From GCA-2688775 sp964524225 (GTDB lineage: Archaea; Nanobdellota; Nanobdellia; Woesearchaeales; GW2011-AR4), in contig CAZGEW010000078.1 of NCBI GenBank assembly GCA_964524225.1, positions 1 through 5,561 on the forward strand: a stretch of 5,561 nt of DNA. The letters are read 5' to 3'. The position numbers and the translations under genes are program-made. The notes beneath the pieces are model-generated. The model did no database searches. It had not been told where the DNA came from and worked only from the letters and a program-made list of their open reading frames with translations. Below, piece by piece: positions 5,478 to 5,561 of this stretch (positions are counted from its first letter, which is position 1; each line of letters starts with the position of its first letter).

Positions 5478-5522
5478 ATTGCATGAAAACCTCGTGGTTT
5501 TTATAATTGCTATGCAATAGCA
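5478..5522 (+). promoter_or_regulatory. Structured 5' leader with two competing hairpins
   Basis: Structure A: ATTGCAT (5478-5484) pairs with ATGCAAT (5512-5518), enclosing an inner stem AAAACC (5486-5491)/GGTTTT (5496-5501) with loop TCGT. Structure B: TGCTAT (5508-5513) pairs with ATAGCA (5517-5522) over the 3-base loop GCA. The 3' arm of the outer stem in A overlaps both arms and the loop of B, so the two cannot form together. The element begins at about the predicted transcription start and lies upstream of the ribosome binding site. The inner stem, followed by TTTAT, could alternatively serve as a transcript end for the signal peptidase gene. No known riboswitch class is recognised. Confidence 0.45.
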
Positions 5523-5544
5523 TAAAACAAAAATAAAAACCAAC

Positions 5545-5551
5545 GGAGGTG
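5545..5551 (+). promoter_or_regulatory. Strong Shine-Dalgarno site of the last gene
   Basis: GGAGGTG is fully complementary to the 3' end of archaeal 16S rRNA and lies 6 bases before the ATG at 5558. It is the strongest ribosome binding site in the window and suggests a well-expressed product. Confidence 0.85.
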
Positions 5552-5557
5552 TTATAT

Positions 5558-5561
5558 ATGC
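5558..5561 (+). CDS. Start of a downstream gene (partial)
   Basis: Only the ATG and one more base are inside the window. The start is supported by the perfect Shine-Dalgarno sequence at 5545-5551 and the TATA box at 5444-5451. The product cannot be identified. Confidence 0.7.

Overview
The window looks like a piece of an AT-rich archaeal chromosome, most likely from a small-genome DPANN-type lineage. The evidence is an archaeal NMD3-family protein, a COG2433/DUF460 RNase H-fold protein, and an ER/archaeal-type signal peptidase with Ser/His/Asp rather than Ser/Lys catalysis. TATA-like boxes such as TTTATATA and strong GGAGGTG or AGGTGAT ribosome binding sites support this. The lineage is inferred from gene content and style, not from a search.

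Region 1 (1-2980) concerns pyrimidine biosynthesis interrupted by a toxin-antitoxin module. It opens with about 80 bases that are probably the 3' end of an upstream gene whose frame I cannot fix. Next comes pyrK, the FAD/2Fe-2S electron-transfer subunit of dihydroorotate dehydrogenase. A 265-base gap follows, ending in a clear archaeal promoter with a perfect 23-bp palindromic operator, then an AbrB-type antitoxin (vapB), a PIN-domain toxin (vapC) and pyrC (dihydroorotase). vapB and vapC overlap by 4 bases, and pyrC starts one base after the vapC stop. The only promoter seen for pyrC is therefore the vapBC promoter, so a de novo pyrimidine gene may be controlled by a toxin-antitoxin autorepression circuit. 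pyrC also contains a perfect 35-bp palindrome inside its reading frame and a short segment between two metal-site motifs.

Region 2 (2981-4611) carries a DUF460/COG2433 protein on the + strand, with an N-terminal RNase H-like domain, a central coiled coil and a C-terminal domain. Converging on it is an NMD3-family gene on the - strand. Their 3' ends overlap by 7 bases. The NMD3 protein lacks the N-terminal zinc-finger part usual in the family.

Region 3 (4612-5561) is a 96-base divergent intergenic region, a signal peptidase with a Cys-containing insertion, and then the start of another gene. That last gene has a strong TATA box, a leader of about 85 bases that can fold into two mutually exclusive hairpins, a perfect Shine-Dalgarno sequence and an ATG at 5558. 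Its product lies outside the window.

I saw no tRNA, rRNA, CRISPR array or insertion sequence. I do not see a clearly new multi-gene system. The observations most worth checking are the vapBC-pyrC linkage, the 35-bp palindrome and the two-state leader.
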